This document shows, in pieces, positions 11,664 through 24,170 of a stretch of DNA of 64,000 nt. The stretch is taken from NCBI GenBank assembly GCA_951799445.1, contig OX637292.1, forward strand, positions 16,495,296-16,559,295, given 5' to 3'. This DNA comes from Pseudisothecium myosuroides. Lineage: Eukaryota; Streptophyta; Bryopsida; Hypnales; Lembophyllaceae. The translations under genes were made by a program, and so were the position numbers. The notes beneath the pieces are model-generated. The model did not search any database. It saw nothing but the letters and a program-made list of their open reading frames with translations, and was not told the DNA's origin. Position 1 is the stretch's first letter; each line of letters starts with the position of its first letter.

Positions 11664-12680
11664 GTTTCTTTTGAATGATCTTACTATTTGAAGCCCGGGG
11701 AGTGTTTTATACAATTTGTTTGTTGGTAGGGTGTGTTCAAGCCCCTATTACATGAGGGCTATGTAGGTACATTTGGTGGATTTATACATGGCTTTATTTA
11801 CCTAAATTTTTAAATTCTTCTTATTTCATGTACCCTATAGTTCATTTAAATTTTTTTGTGGCTCTATTTTTGTATATCCTATGTTCATTTTAAATACAGA
11901 ATTTGTCCAAAAAATTTGAACACTTTTGGGGTCATATTGAAATTGATAGCCAAAAAATGTACACACGCAAATGGAGATGAAAACAGGAAGAATTCACAAC
12001 AATTTGAATTTGAATCCATTTGAATTCTTGAAAGCAAGATGAGGGTTTAGGGTAACTTGTTGTAAATCATTGCAAATTGCAGCACATTGAAGCACGAAGG
12101 AACTGCAGCATGCAAGTATTTTCAAGCACATAGTGGTCTTCTTTCTAGCAACCACCTCAAACTTATAGTTATGCATATCACAAAGAAAGTATTCCTAACC
12201 ACAAAGAACTTTCAAGCAAAAAAGCATAGAGAAACAAGTGCCTTTACACTAAGTATCATACAAAAACTAACACTTCAGAATTTGAATGGAAATGCATTGT
12301 GCCTAAAAGGGTCTGTGTTACCAAACACAACAAAACCTTTACAAAAGATTTAAAAATTGAAGGCTGCATTGTGCAACTATCTAGATTCAAGATCAAAATG
12401 CAGAATGGAAATGTCACGAAAATGTAGAAATTTAGTTCTGCCAATTCAAGAAAAATCTGTCGGCCTCCTAGACACAAAGCGATTGTACTTTCTTCACACC
12501 AACTACCTACATAGCCAGAAAAAACAAAGGAAAAATCAATGAACTAAGCAACGCAAGTTTCATGAAACGAAAACATCTAGCAGTAAACGGCTGAGGGTTT
12601 AGGATGTACTTTTTACCTCATCTGGATGCCGGTGTCACCCAGACATTTGGGCACTCAGCTTGCCTATCTCCTAGTCAAAC
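11664..12680. other. 3' flank of kinase A and intergenic
   Basis: The 3' flank follows the stop codon. Only short unsupported ORFs are present. A loose CCAAAAAA-type AT-rich stretch precedes 12 kb. No further gene or repeat boundary was recognised. Confidence 0.5.
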
Positions 12681-13694
12681 CTGAATCTGCACCTGCCACC
12701 CGCCAAGAAGAATCTCACACAACTGATGAAGCTCACTCGCACCCAGCTCGTCCAAAGTCAATGTCCACAGCTTCTCGGGGGGGCACCTAGTATTTTACTA
12801 CAAACCACGTGCGAACAAGTGGTTTCTAATGAACTATAATTTCAACTTAAAATTTTGAGGGTTGCTTAATAATGACTATAGGTTTCTATTGCCAAAATTT
12901 CAAACTAAAATAATAGTTGAAATGATTTGTACAAGAGGTTGAAAATGGCCTAAAACGGCATGTTTTTCAACTCAAATATTTATAGAGATCACATTTAGAT
13001 GACCATTGCATCAATACTCAACTCAAAATGAACTTTCAATAGAGAGCTATTTTTAGGAATTTTTTGTTCATTTTTTAGACAATTTTTTAGGATATAATAT
13101 AGGGGTGTGAAAGTTATTTTTCAGTTGTACAGTGTATCTAATTACTTCAAAAATTTGTAACTAATTATCATTAACAAATAAAAATATCAATAATTCAAAA
13201 CATAAACTTTTGAAGTAGGAAAATCTAGTCATATTTTTTTTATTTCATTTTATTTAAATTTTATGATATAATATAGGGGGTCCAAAGTTTTGTTCGCACG
13301 TGTTTTCTAATGGATACTCTAAGTGACCCCCCCGAGCACAGCTTTAGAGGGAGGTCAAAGGCAAGCTCCACGATTTGTTGAAGACATCAACGTTGGCGTC
13401 AAAGAACTTCAACATAATTTTGTCCTTCTACGCCCCTACAAGCCGGACTTCAGCAAAGTCAACATCCTGGGAGGCAAGACGAAGTGTTGCTACTTACACC
13501 GTGAGGCTAGCACATACTCGGGTCCTCTTGGAAACCATGCCAAGAATGGCAAGCAAGCACAGGAAAACGGTCCTATCAACATTGTGTCTTTGAAAACGGA
13601 CCCACCCACACTCAAACAACATACAATTCTCCAAGACAAAGTCGAGGAGGGTATCATTTACAATAACCTCGCCACCTGCTGCCACTGACTTCAT
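12681..13694 (-). pseudogene. unidentified gene relic with a MITE in its exon
   Basis: On the minus strand an ATG at 13,694 opens a 66-codon frame (starting MKSVAAGGEVIVNDTLLDF). It is preceded by a long T-rich leader that looks like a 5' UTR. After the first stop, coding-like sequence continues with DVDFAEVRLVGA, another stop, then FFDANVDVF. After removal of the inserted MITE it continues with LKLWTLTLDELGASELHQLC up to a possible splice donor CAG|GTTTGA at 12,681. The pattern of leucine-rich segments with in-frame stops and a frameshift indicates a decayed exon. I do not recognise the family. Confidence 0.45.
12774..13336. mobile_element. hAT-like MITE with 8-bp target duplication
   Basis: A 563-bp element with TIRs CTCGGGGGGG-CAC (left) and the inverse of CTCGGGGGGGTCAC (right). 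It is flanked by a perfect 8-bp duplication CACAGCTT (12766-12773 and 13337-13344). An 8-bp TSD is typical of hAT elements. Second-level inverted sequence near both ends (a GTGCGAACAAGTG-type segment) supports a palindromic interior. It is non-coding and interrupts the exon-like sequence of the surrounding gene relic. Confidence 0.8.
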
Positions 13695-14769
13695 GGCGCA
13701 GCGAATAGTCTAAACCCAAGATAAAAACAAGTATTTTCAAAAGATGGAGCCTAAAACCAAAAATGCAGTGGAGAAAACAACAACTAGAACAGAAGTTTAG
13801 ACTCCTAAACTGCAACTTCAAACTTCCACAGCAATGCACAACCAGTAGGGAAATCAGCGCCACCGGAAACTCCCCAGAATCAGAGCGCTGCACCAAATTT
13901 CAACAAGGAAAACACAAAGCACAACGGCAAGAAAACAAAGACGGCGCTGCAAGAAAACTTAGGCGTGCCTACTGACGCGCATTAAACAAGGAAAATCACT
14001 AGGAAAAATTCATAACGGCAGCTCACTTGAAGAAAAGAGAAATAAGAAAAAAATGGGCTGGGAAGGCAATCTTCAGAAACCAAATTTTTGGCAGACCCTG
14101 TCAAGTCATCCCCCCTTGAACATTCCCATTTGACTGATTGAAGGAGAATTCCAATTGTAAAATTTGGACTCAGAATCTGCCCAAATCTCTCTAACGGCTC
14201 TTATCATTTCAAAGTGATTTTGCAATAATAGGGGCAGCGGGCACTCCAAGCAGAGATCACAAAAATAAATTTTGATCACTCTAAATTATATACAGTGCTA
14301 ACATAGGGCTAACGGTGGTAGAACACAAAAATAAAAACCTGATTAATATGAAAGCACTGCACTCCTATGACCCAGTATAATTATACTATCTACACGGGTT
14401 GAGGACTTCATAATCCTCAAACAAAATTTTCAAAGGTTCTCAACATAAAACCTATTGCGGTATGATTCAACTAATTTTCACAAAACAAAACTTGAGGTCC
14501 ACCAAACTAAGAACAATTCATTGAAGGTTCAAAGCAACGACTACACTGCACTGTTTGATACATATTTGTTCAAGTTCGTTGCATCAAGACTATCTAAGCT
14601 ATAAATATGATTTTCGGGGTTACAGGTGAGAGTAACATTTGTGATTATGGATTTGAGGCCAATCCACTATGAATCTGTTAAGTCATACTTGAATTTGTTT
14701 TGGCCTACTGCACGTGTATAGTAATGCATCATAACTTCAATATTAGAATTTGGGTTAGTATTCTTGCTT
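13695..14769. other. leader of the relic gene, then intergenic
   Basis: The proximal part (to about 14,100) is T-rich on the minus strand and looks like a 5' UTR/promoter of the relic at 13.7 kb. From 14.1 to 14.76 kb nothing recognisable was seen. Confidence 0.4.
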
Positions 14770-17420
14770 ATACCTACATCACGGTTGGCCAAGTCCACTG
14801 GCTACTTCAATGAGCCCCACAAGCGACCACAGCACGCTGACGCATTTTTTGAATCCGCCCCACCCACGGATACACCACGTTTCTACATCTACATCCTGCA
14901 TGACAAAAGTAGGAGTTCCTGACTTGGATGCACGACATCTTCCTCTTTTCTTTGCTACAACCACTATAGATGGTCGGGTGATGGTAGAACGCTGTACAAA
15001 AAATACCCACATCTGACCCAATCTCAATAAAGCAAATATTCTCACTTTGAGCAGCACTTAGATATGCTTCACTGTTGTTGAAGTACAAGGAATTTTTTAC
15101 TCGTGTCAAGCAGTCCTTTGACAAAAAAAGGATTCCCATCAAGTTGCCCAACTAGCGTGGACTTGAATATCTTGTGCTCGTCAAACTCCACAAATGTTTC
15201 AACTTTAGCCGACACTAATATTGTCTGCACATATTCTTTGTGGTTGCTCAACATCTTAGAGATGGCATCTCTAGTTTCACTCTCTGCAACCATGATCACT
15301 GGGACTCCATCATCGACTAGCTGTTCTTTATATTGCTTTAACTCAAGCTCATCAACCTTAGCCTGACGTTGCAGCTCCTACTCTTTTCACAAAGATCTTC
15401 ATGCAATACTTCCATGTTGCCATTGTCACCACGCACTGGTTTGGTAGAAGCCGGCAATGTCTACTACAGTTTGTCCGATTGCTCGACAATCCAAGGTTTG
15501 TCAAACCACAACTTCTGTTTTGCGGCAGCTTGTGAATTTGGAGCCATGTTCAAAGAATTAATCATCCTTTGTGCATCCTTTAGAGTTTAGACCCTCCTTC
15601 AATGCTGAAATCACGTGATCATTGGTTGATACATCAATGTAGTCTCCAAGATCAAGCTCTACTTCATCATTCTGCAGTTCATGCAACTTTTTCCAAATGT
15701 TGTTCATCTTATTGTGTACCCTGCCAAACTTAATGCCGTTCCCTCCATACTCGATTTGGGACAAATGATTGACAATGTTGGCACAACCTACCAATTTGTG
15801 AAAATCATAAGACCTCTCCATTCCAACCATTCCGCCAACCTTGGAAAAAAAAATCTTGCAAGAATCACTGCCGGTTAGATGTAAAGGCACAGTCAAATGA
15901 GGATCATATTTGTCCCCAAAATGGCAAACAAGCAAAACCAAAAAATGACACAACAATTGTATGTCTAGGAAACATTGTTGGCTAACAAAATTCAATTTTG
16001 GATTTACCGGTTTAGTATTCTCCATAACTGCATGATTACCGTGTCTCATCCACAACTTTCAAATTTTGAAAAAAAAAGACACCTTACAAGCTTTCACAAT
16101 CCTTACACACAGGTCATGCCGTGGAGAAAGAAACATGTTGATATAATCCGCACATACATCTAAGTACATCTGTAAATTGGATTTTTCTTAATTCAAAACA
16201 AACCCAAGGATACTTAGTATAGGGATTCTTTATGGATAAAGGCAAATCAATCTATCGCTTTGGTATCTAGGGTCACTTTTCAAGTAGGGTAAGGTTTAAA
16301 GTATGATTATTAGCTAATTAGCACGTTTATACCCATTTTTATACCAACACAGTCCATTACCAATGCTTAATGACATCATGTTGTTCGTCTCCGTCCTGCC
16401 TAGTACCTATCTAAGGTGGGCAAATATTCACGCAAATAGTCTTGGTTGGGCAATTGGTCCAATGCATGATCTAGGACTTTTTGTGCAAAAGATCGACCAT
16501 TTTAATATACAATTGTTTCAATATATATATATAGATGACATCAAAGGTACTTTAATTATCTTCCTTATTTAATTGTTGTTGCAAATAATTGTGTCTGTAA
16601 ATTAGCTATGCTAATTCCCGATTTAAGCAAGATGCCAATTCAAATTAGGTTGTAAGGGCAATTATCCACAGTATGCAAGGCGTGCTTGGGGTAGATGACT
16701 TTCCTGATGCCTCCGTTACTTTCATTCCTTTGTCATCCTTAGCCAGTTGGGAGTTTCGGCCAATCGCTATTTGATTAGGGATTGGTTACAGCAAATGGCC
16801 AGACCTTGTAACTGACTCCGGTTACTACTATACTGGACAATTAACAATCCAAGCTTGACCCTCTCAGTCTCTGCTTGTGTAACAGGCGCTAATTTATACT
16901 TGCCTGATTACTACCTACAAGTTGCCTTACACCTTCTATAACTATCCTGGGTATTCTATTTCTTCAAATATATGCGACATTAAAACCAGATGATATTATA
17001 CTGTAAATTTGCCAATCTTATTTCGCTATACACAACCACCCAACTAAACCTTATCAATTGGAGATTCAACTCCTTAAATGTAACAAACAATAACGTCAAT
17101 AAATCCTAACAATCCCTCAGTCACTATAACCACTCAACATCAACAACAAAGGTACAACTGCACTCAACACTTGCTTTGAAATTAGCCGATTCCTGCACAA
17201 GAGATGCTTAGTGCGGGATTATATTCTATGCAAATTAATCGAGTTAGTCAACTAACTATTACTTGTACATTCGCCAATAGCAATTGCCGATACTATTGAC
17301 TTACCTCGCACATTCACCAAGACACTATTGTCGCAGACTTTCACCCATACCATATCATTTATCAAATTGCCAATTTGCTAATCTTACATATCTAATTGCT
17401 CTATACCACAATTAATCAAT

Positions 17421-18504
17421 GGGTGATTGCACAAAACACCTGTACTGTCTAGTTGCGTTTTTTTTGGGACCGCTATAACTTTTGCTATAACTTTTGATTT
17501 ATAGGTTCAATGCCAAAACCCAAAAAACGCTTTTTAGATGTCCTCATTGTAATTGTATCCCTTATTTTTCAAAAATTAAAAATAATCAATTTATATTAAA
17601 AGTTCAATTTTGTTAATTTGTCACATTTTGACATTTAGGGGGTTTTAGTACTATTGAGCAGTTGAAATTAATGATTTTCAGTTGAAATTTCTATAGTATA
17701 TATTCTCCTAGTAGGTAGACATATTCTTGCCAAAGAACATTTAAAAATACATTATTTTATATCCTCCACAGTTGTGCAAATAGGCCTCCCTTGCGCGCGC
17801 ACTTGTAAACAGTAGAAATGGTTTTGACTTCATTTTTTTGGTCAAATCCCATCACCAAGAAGTCCTCCCAAATGGCCAATTTTTAGTTTTGTTCAAAATT
17901 ATTTTTTCTATTTTCTACAAATAAAAATGTCAAAGGATGTATTTTCTTCTTCACTAGAATGGTCTGCAGAATTGTCCCAGAAAATACATCCTTTGACATT
18001 TTAATTTGTAGAAAATAGAAAAAACAATTTTGAACAAAACTAAAAATTGGCCATTTGGGAGGACTTCTTGGTGATGGGATTTGACCAAAAAAATGAAGTC
18101 AAAACCATTTCTACTGTTCACAAGTGCGCGCGCAAGGGAGGCCTATTTGCACAATTGTGGAGGATATAAAATAATGTATTTTTAAATGATCTTTGGCAAG
18201 AATATGTCTAACTACTAGGAGAATATATACCATAGAAATTTCAACTAAAAGTCATTAATTTAAACCACTCAATAATACTAAAAAACCCTAAACGTCAAAG
18301 TGTGACAAATTAACAAAATTGAATTTTTAATATAAATTGATTATTGTTAATTTTTGAAAAATAAGGGATACAATTACAATGAGGACGTCTAGAAAGCATT
18401 TTTTTATTTTGGCATTGAACCTATAAATCAAAAGTTATAGCAAAAGTTGTAGCGATCCCAAAAAAAACGCAACCAGACAGTACAGGTGTTTCGTGCAATC
18501 ATCC
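17421..18504. mobile_element. fold-back element FB-1 (4-bp TSD CAAT)
   Basis: A 1084-bp near-complete palindrome: two arms of about 520 bp meet near 17,965. Ends are GGGTGATTGC... and ...GCAATCATCC (one C-to-T change in the right terminus). They are flanked by CAAT at 17417-17420 and 18505-18508. It carries no ORF of note. It lies in a non-coding stretch (probably an intron) of the transposase-like pseudogene between the DRQNWASAQRL and LTGSDSC blocks. It shares arm sequence with FB-4 at 34.7 kb. A transcript through it would form a ~500-bp hairpin. Confidence 0.88.
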
Positions 18505-21500
18505 CAATACTAATAATCAAGTTAACCTTTCAATTTGTTGAAGACAATTCACAAGGCTAATTACTTGACTGCATAATTATTCACCTCACCTATTAGCAAT
18601 ACTGCAATTAAACACACAAAGAAAATTGGCCATTGTTAATTTTTAGTTTTTTTATGTTCTTTCTTCAATCGTCCCTAGAATTCAATTGACTCTCCTAGTC
18701 ACCTTCATCTAGCTGCCCAACTCCTTCATCCACCTGGCAACAACACGCCATTAGCCGATAGATTTTGACTTGCCATGCCAATTCGCTATTCAACTTCCAG
18801 CTACACAGTCATTCTACCGCACTCTCACAGTCTAGTAGCATTATCTCGCAATTTAATTGACACTTACAAAATCATACAATACTCACAAAAAATTGCCATC
18901 ACACATATAGGCAACTAGCTTCACAATTACACATACCAAAATTTATAATAGGAATCAATTGAAGGAATGCACTAATACAAAGTGTCAATGAACCATAAAC
19001 GTAGAATTGTAATATGCATATGAACTGAGAGAGAAAAGAAAACTAGAAAATTGCTTTATAGCCTAAGGAGTGCATCGCAACTTGTCAAATGTTTGATCCT
19101 AAAAGCCACTATACTAATTAGCCACCCTTCCTATCTTGCCTATTAGCCCTATTCATATCTACATTAGGTCTTTTTCCACTTGCATATGTTTTTTTTAGCA
19201 ATTTGCCTTTTCAAAATGGAAATGAAACAACATGTACAATGTGAAAAGAAGTAAAGAGGCTAAAAAGCAATTTGTTCATTATTACTGGTGTCTACAACAT
19301 TTTAATTCCTAAAGTGCCTTCATGGTGCACATCAACAGACAGACAATGGGATCGTAGGCAATCTCAAACCTTCTGTGAACACAATCTTTGGGCACTAGCC
19401 CAATTTTGACGATCCTTCCTATCATAATCTTGCTGAAGTAAGCCATATTCATCAAACATGAAACGGTTAAAGACTTGATATATATGTTGGTGAAGGGCTA
19501 GATCACCACCTAATCTCAAAGTACGGACATTGCTATCAATAGGGTTTAGTAATTTCTTACCATTGTGGATATAGTCATGGTCATGCAAACTGATTGCTTC
19601 ACCGTGCACATTTAAAAATGAAGTGAATACCCAGCCCTTCCAACCAACATTTAACCTTGGCCCCTCTTTACCTCTAAAATCTTGAAGCATTAACTGCCTT
19701 CTACGAGAGTCTCCATCACTAGCATGTCCTATGATAGGACCCACAACAGAATAGCAATGAATCTTCCATAATGAATCAATCCAATCTCATTGCTATCTAA
19801 CCCACTTTGAATCAAAACAACTGCAAGTACAAATTGCAACTAGCACTAATCATGGCAATTTCTCATGCAATGGATTCACAACAATCACTCTCGCAAAGCC
19901 ACCGACCTTATCCAACCTAAACAACTCTACCAGTTTATTGTACACTACTTCACCATCTCCCACAGTCCGCTTATATAGTGGTATACAGACATGATCAGCT
20001 TTCGGAACACAAAACCCCACCACAGTATCCCACTTGGCCTCCCAAGAAACCCTGCCCCTCACTTTCGTCTCATCCTCAGCAAGAATAACCGACACTAGAC
20101 CAGTGATCCCATGCATAGCTTTAGCATTAGGATAAATACTAGCTATAGATTTGAAAAATCAGCATGTTCCCCCGCTATAAACTAAATCCCTTTCCTACAT
20201 TCCCTACAAATAGTGTTGTAACTAGGTCCTGCAAAATTCAAGGCAAATAAATCACACAAAGGTCGACCCCCATATATAATATATCCTCATGGCTTGTGAA
20301 AAACATTTTGTATTTTCACTGTAACAATTTTCGTGAGCATTCCTATTTAAGTTGGCTGCCACGTCCTTCATGAAGTCCCAAAGTCCAATGCTTTGATCCT
20401 ATGGCCGGGCACTAATGATATTGTTACAAAATTTCATTAAATTATTATCTGAGGAGGCATTCCTGGCACTCTCCCGCATAGTTGATCGCTTTGCCTTGAG
20501 TTGCACTATCCACATTCTAGCATGTCAATGTTGCAATTTCTCTAGTCAATACTTCTTGGACAACTCTCTTGTATGTTTGGACACTTCGTGTATAGATAAA
20601 TAGCCTAAACAAATTTTTCCAGCGGTGCTTCTATGACCCTTCTTGACTAGTGTCATTCTGGTTGGTCCTCTCTCCAGATTCTCATTTTGAAGTCATTCTC
20701 ACAGGGTGTCTGTGCACACGCCGAACAAGTCAAATTTAAGAAGGGCTCACAAGACATGGACAACCAAGTGCACTTTCTACTCTAAAATGTACCACTAACT
20801 TGAACAACATCATTTAAAATCTGAACTATGGTAGCTAAATGTGGTTCCGAGTACCATTCGACACTAGAATGAGGGCTGTTCAGTAATGGCATAACAACAA
20901 ACGAATTTCCACCGTATTCAATAGATGGACACAAAATCCATATCACATGAAACCAGCAACAAGGTTTTGATCAAATGTTTGAGGTATACCTTCAACGTCA
21001 TTTGATCTCCCCCGCCTCAACTATGATTGAAGGTCACCTTGATTGGAGTGACAACTTATTGTGCTGGGCCTACTTGGTCACCCTGGTCGCCCCATTTGTA
21101 CGGGATCCCTTTGAAGCTTGTCTATATCCTCGATAGCCTTCTTGTGCTTGGGACCACTAATGTGATTTTTCAAGTTCACATCCAGGTTCTTCTTTACTGG
21201 GTAGAGGACCATGACATCCCTACAGTATTGGCACCTCACCTTAAACCAGTAACATCTAGTATCCTAGGCTTCTAAATTCCCGAGCACTATGAATTCTTTA
21301 TGCCCATCCAGAAGAGTAGCATTCACTGATTGGACAATTTCAACATCCTCGCCTATCATGCGTTTGTGATCCTCGAGAGTCCATTTTTTGTCTCTGATTG
21401 CGGGTGCTCTTCAAAATCCACATTCTTTGCTGCACAAAAATATCTGACATGCACTGCAGATACAGTGTGCAATCTCCGTAAATTGTTAAACAAATTGTTG

Positions 21501-21993
21501 ATTTGGGCCTTTGTATGGTCGCTGCCACCACCTCTACAATCTTTTTTGTACTCCCTACACCACAGCTTCACAATTCCGTTCCCATTCAAGTCGAAGGTCT
21601 TCAACCACCAGTCGTGGTCGGATATAGCGACCCTCTTCAGCTCGACTTTGAGTTTCTTTGCCCGCTCCAAGTATCGATCCATCACGTTGTTGGACAAGAG
21701 AGTTGATTTCAAAGGGATCTCGTTGACTTCACTTAAATCTCCACTGCCGTTCACTCTAGACGAGCTAATGATCAGAACTGCTGGATCCAAGGATTAAACT
21801 TCAACTTGGACAACGTCCTCCACAACAGCGAGAACCTCCTTGCTTCACAGCAAGAAGGATCCATTTGAAAGTTGCCTCCGCTTGTTCAAATCTTTGTCTC
21901 CTTCTCCAAGACAAATGGCACAAATCTCTGGACAGATGTAGTTCAGGTGCTCCAACTTCTTCCGAATGCGCTGCTTGTCTTCAACATCCTAGA

Positions 21994-23095
21994 GGGTGAA
22001 TGCAAGAAACACCTGTACTATTTGTTGCGTTTCGTCACACCTTAGTTTTTTATTTTTGTTTTGGCTATAATTTTTGTGTTTTAGGTCCAAATGACTCAAA
22101 ATTCATAGGGAAGCTACTTATAACTATTATATACTATACCTGATTTTTGAAGATTTTTAAAAAATAATTTACTATTTTTAAACAACCCCGAAAATTTCTC
22201 ACAATGGCTAATTTAGGGGTTTTAGCACCATTTAAGCGCAAAAAAAACGAATTTTGAGCTGAAATTTGGAGAGGATGGTCTCTTAGAAGACTAATAGCTA
22301 CTGTCCAAAGTAATTTTAAAAATATTTATTTTTATGTGGTGTAGAGGTCCACAAAGAGAGCTTCTTTCTACATTTTTTTTCAAAGATATAAAACAATATT
22401 TTGGTGATTTTTTTGGTCAAATCTCATCACCAAAAAGTCTTCTCAAATACTCAATTTTTATATATTTAAAAAAAAAAAATCCTATTTTTTACAAATTAAA
22501 ATGTTAGAAGTGGTATTTTCTTCACCGGACTTTTGGACATAGAATTCACATAGAATTCACATAGATTTCCGGTGAAGAAAATACCACTTTTGACATTTTT
22601 ATTTGTAAAAAATAGGATTTTTTTTTTTTAAAAATCTAAAAATTTTTCATTTGAGAAAACTTTTTGGTGATGGGTTTTGACCAAAAAACTCACCAAAATA
22701 ATGTTTCATACCTTTGGAAAAAAATGCAAAAAGGAGCTCCCTTTGTGGACTTGTACACCACATAAAAATAAGTTTTTCTTAAAATCCTTTGGAAAGTAGC
22801 TATAAGTCTAGTAGAAGACCATTCTCTCCAAATTTCAGCTCAAAATTAGTTTTTTTGGGTTAAAAAAAGTGCAAAAAACCCCTAAATTGCCCATTGTCAG
22901 AATTTATTGGGGCAGTTTAAAAATAGTAAATTATTTTTGAAAATTACCAAAAAATTAGGCAAGGTGTATAATGGTTATGAGTAGCTTTTCTTTAAATTTT
23001 GAGTCATTTGGAGCTAAAACACAGAAGTTATAGCCAAAACAAAAATAAAAAACGAGAGTGTGACAAAATGCTTTAAGTGTTTCGTGCATTCACCC
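21994..23095. mobile_element. fold-back element FB-2 (4-bp TSD TAGA), inserted in an exon
   Basis: A 1102-bp palindromic element with ends GGGTGAATGCAAGAAACACC and its inverse (diverged internally), arms meeting near 22,545. It is flanked by TAGA at 21990-21993 and 23096-23099. Removing it rejoins two coding blocks of the transposase-like gene (..LEWPFDF and DVEDKQRIRKK..) in one frame, apart from a TAG at the junction. It therefore landed in an exon. Arms differ in sequence from FB-1 but share the termini. Confidence 0.88.
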
Positions 23096-23259
23096 TAGAA
23101 ATCAAAAGGCCACTCCAGAATTTCATTGGTTTCCAGCGCTCTCCAAAGTGCCTCCAAGGTCAAAGCACTTCCAATGTTGACTTTGCCAAAGTAATTCGGC
23201 TCTGTGCCCTCTTCCTCCAAAGTCCACAAAGTGATTCGATTGGAAATAGAAATAGCCAT

Positions 23260-24170
23260 ATCATCTAAACACGCCCAATACACTCCCTAATGTGGAATGG
23301 AAATTGCAACTACACCTGAACCCTAAGAGAAGTTCAAATTTGCTTGAAACCTTAACAAGTTCAAAGAAGAATGAGATCCTAAGCCCCAACCCTTTTGCAC
23401 ATTCTTAGGTACACAAAAATTGTAGTGCTTGACCCAAACTTGCAACACGAAACCCAGAATTCGTTGAACCCAATAACCCACACAATCCCACAAACTCGCA
23501 ATTGAACAAAACCCTAAACCAGAACGTGCAACGGCTAAACTAAACATTACATGGAAAAACGAGAACCGACTTGCTTTCTCCCTAGAAAATACAACAGTAA
23601 GCTTCCAGCACCCTAGAACACATTATAGGTGACTGAAACTGCAAAGTCTGGCAAACCCTGCAATGTGCTTGAAGATATTCGTGAAAACCAAAAAATCCAA
23701 CGATCACGAGGCAGACCTACAGTCCTGAATGCGCTTCGAAACAATCCTGGAACCCTAAAACCAACCCCTACGTTGAGTGGAAGGGAAGACCCTCAACCCT
23801 GAATTGCTGAGTCAGAAATCGGGCAGGTATAGACTAGTCCCAACTACAAACCGCCAAAAAATTCCATAAACTGGGTCATAAACGCGCTTGGGATCCTTCT
23901 TGGACACATATGTAACATTTACTAATTTTTAGACACCTACGATGCATTTACAAATTTTCAGATTTCTTTTTGGCAATGCTATTGTAGAAAAAAAAAATCC
24001 AAATTTTAGTATTTTCTCCTACCCTTCTTTCTTTCTACATTTATTTTTACCATTACAGAGATGCTATTTTACTTCAAAACCTTTTTTAAATTTTAGGACC
24101 AAGGTAATTATAATACCCCTTCATTTGATTGCACCTAAATTCCAAAAAAAAAGGAAGTGCGCTCCCCGAG
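23260..24170. other. 5' flank of the transposase-like gene and intergenic
   Basis: Contains AACCCTAA-like motifs (for example near 23,510 and 23,750), which could belong to the minus-strand promoter or leader. No further gene recognised. Confidence 0.4.

Larger units (their letters stand above)
14770..23259 (-). pseudogene. decayed multi-exon gene, probably transposase-derived
   Basis: Minus-strand coding blocks in one consistent order. (1) N-terminus starting MAISISNRITLWTLEEEG at 23,259-23,096, resuming after an insertion at 21,990 with a KRRQLSNGSFLL segment. (2) MDRYLERAKKLKVELKRVA block (21,790-21,356). (3) A CxxC...HxxxxxH zinc-finger-like block with RCQYC and NLKNHISGPKHK (about 21,236-21,121). 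(4) AEDETKVRGRVSW with GGFARVIVVNPLH (20,150-19,850). (5) GHASDGDSRRR...DRQNWASAQRL (19,744-19,320). (6) LTGSDSC..FFSKVGG (16,165-15,558). (7) C-terminal segments to about 14,780. The motifs resemble a large family of uncharacterised, repeated plant proteins that I infer to be transposase-like. In-frame stops (for example 19,850, 19,364 and 16,059), a 1-bp loss in a T-run near 20,145 and frameshifts at the C-terminus show it is dead. Two fold-back elements sit inside it. Confidence 0.65.

Noticed and set aside
13323..13688. Plus-strand 121-codon ORF
   Set aside because: Antisense to the better supported minus-strand gene relic, and it starts inside the hAT-like MITE terminus.
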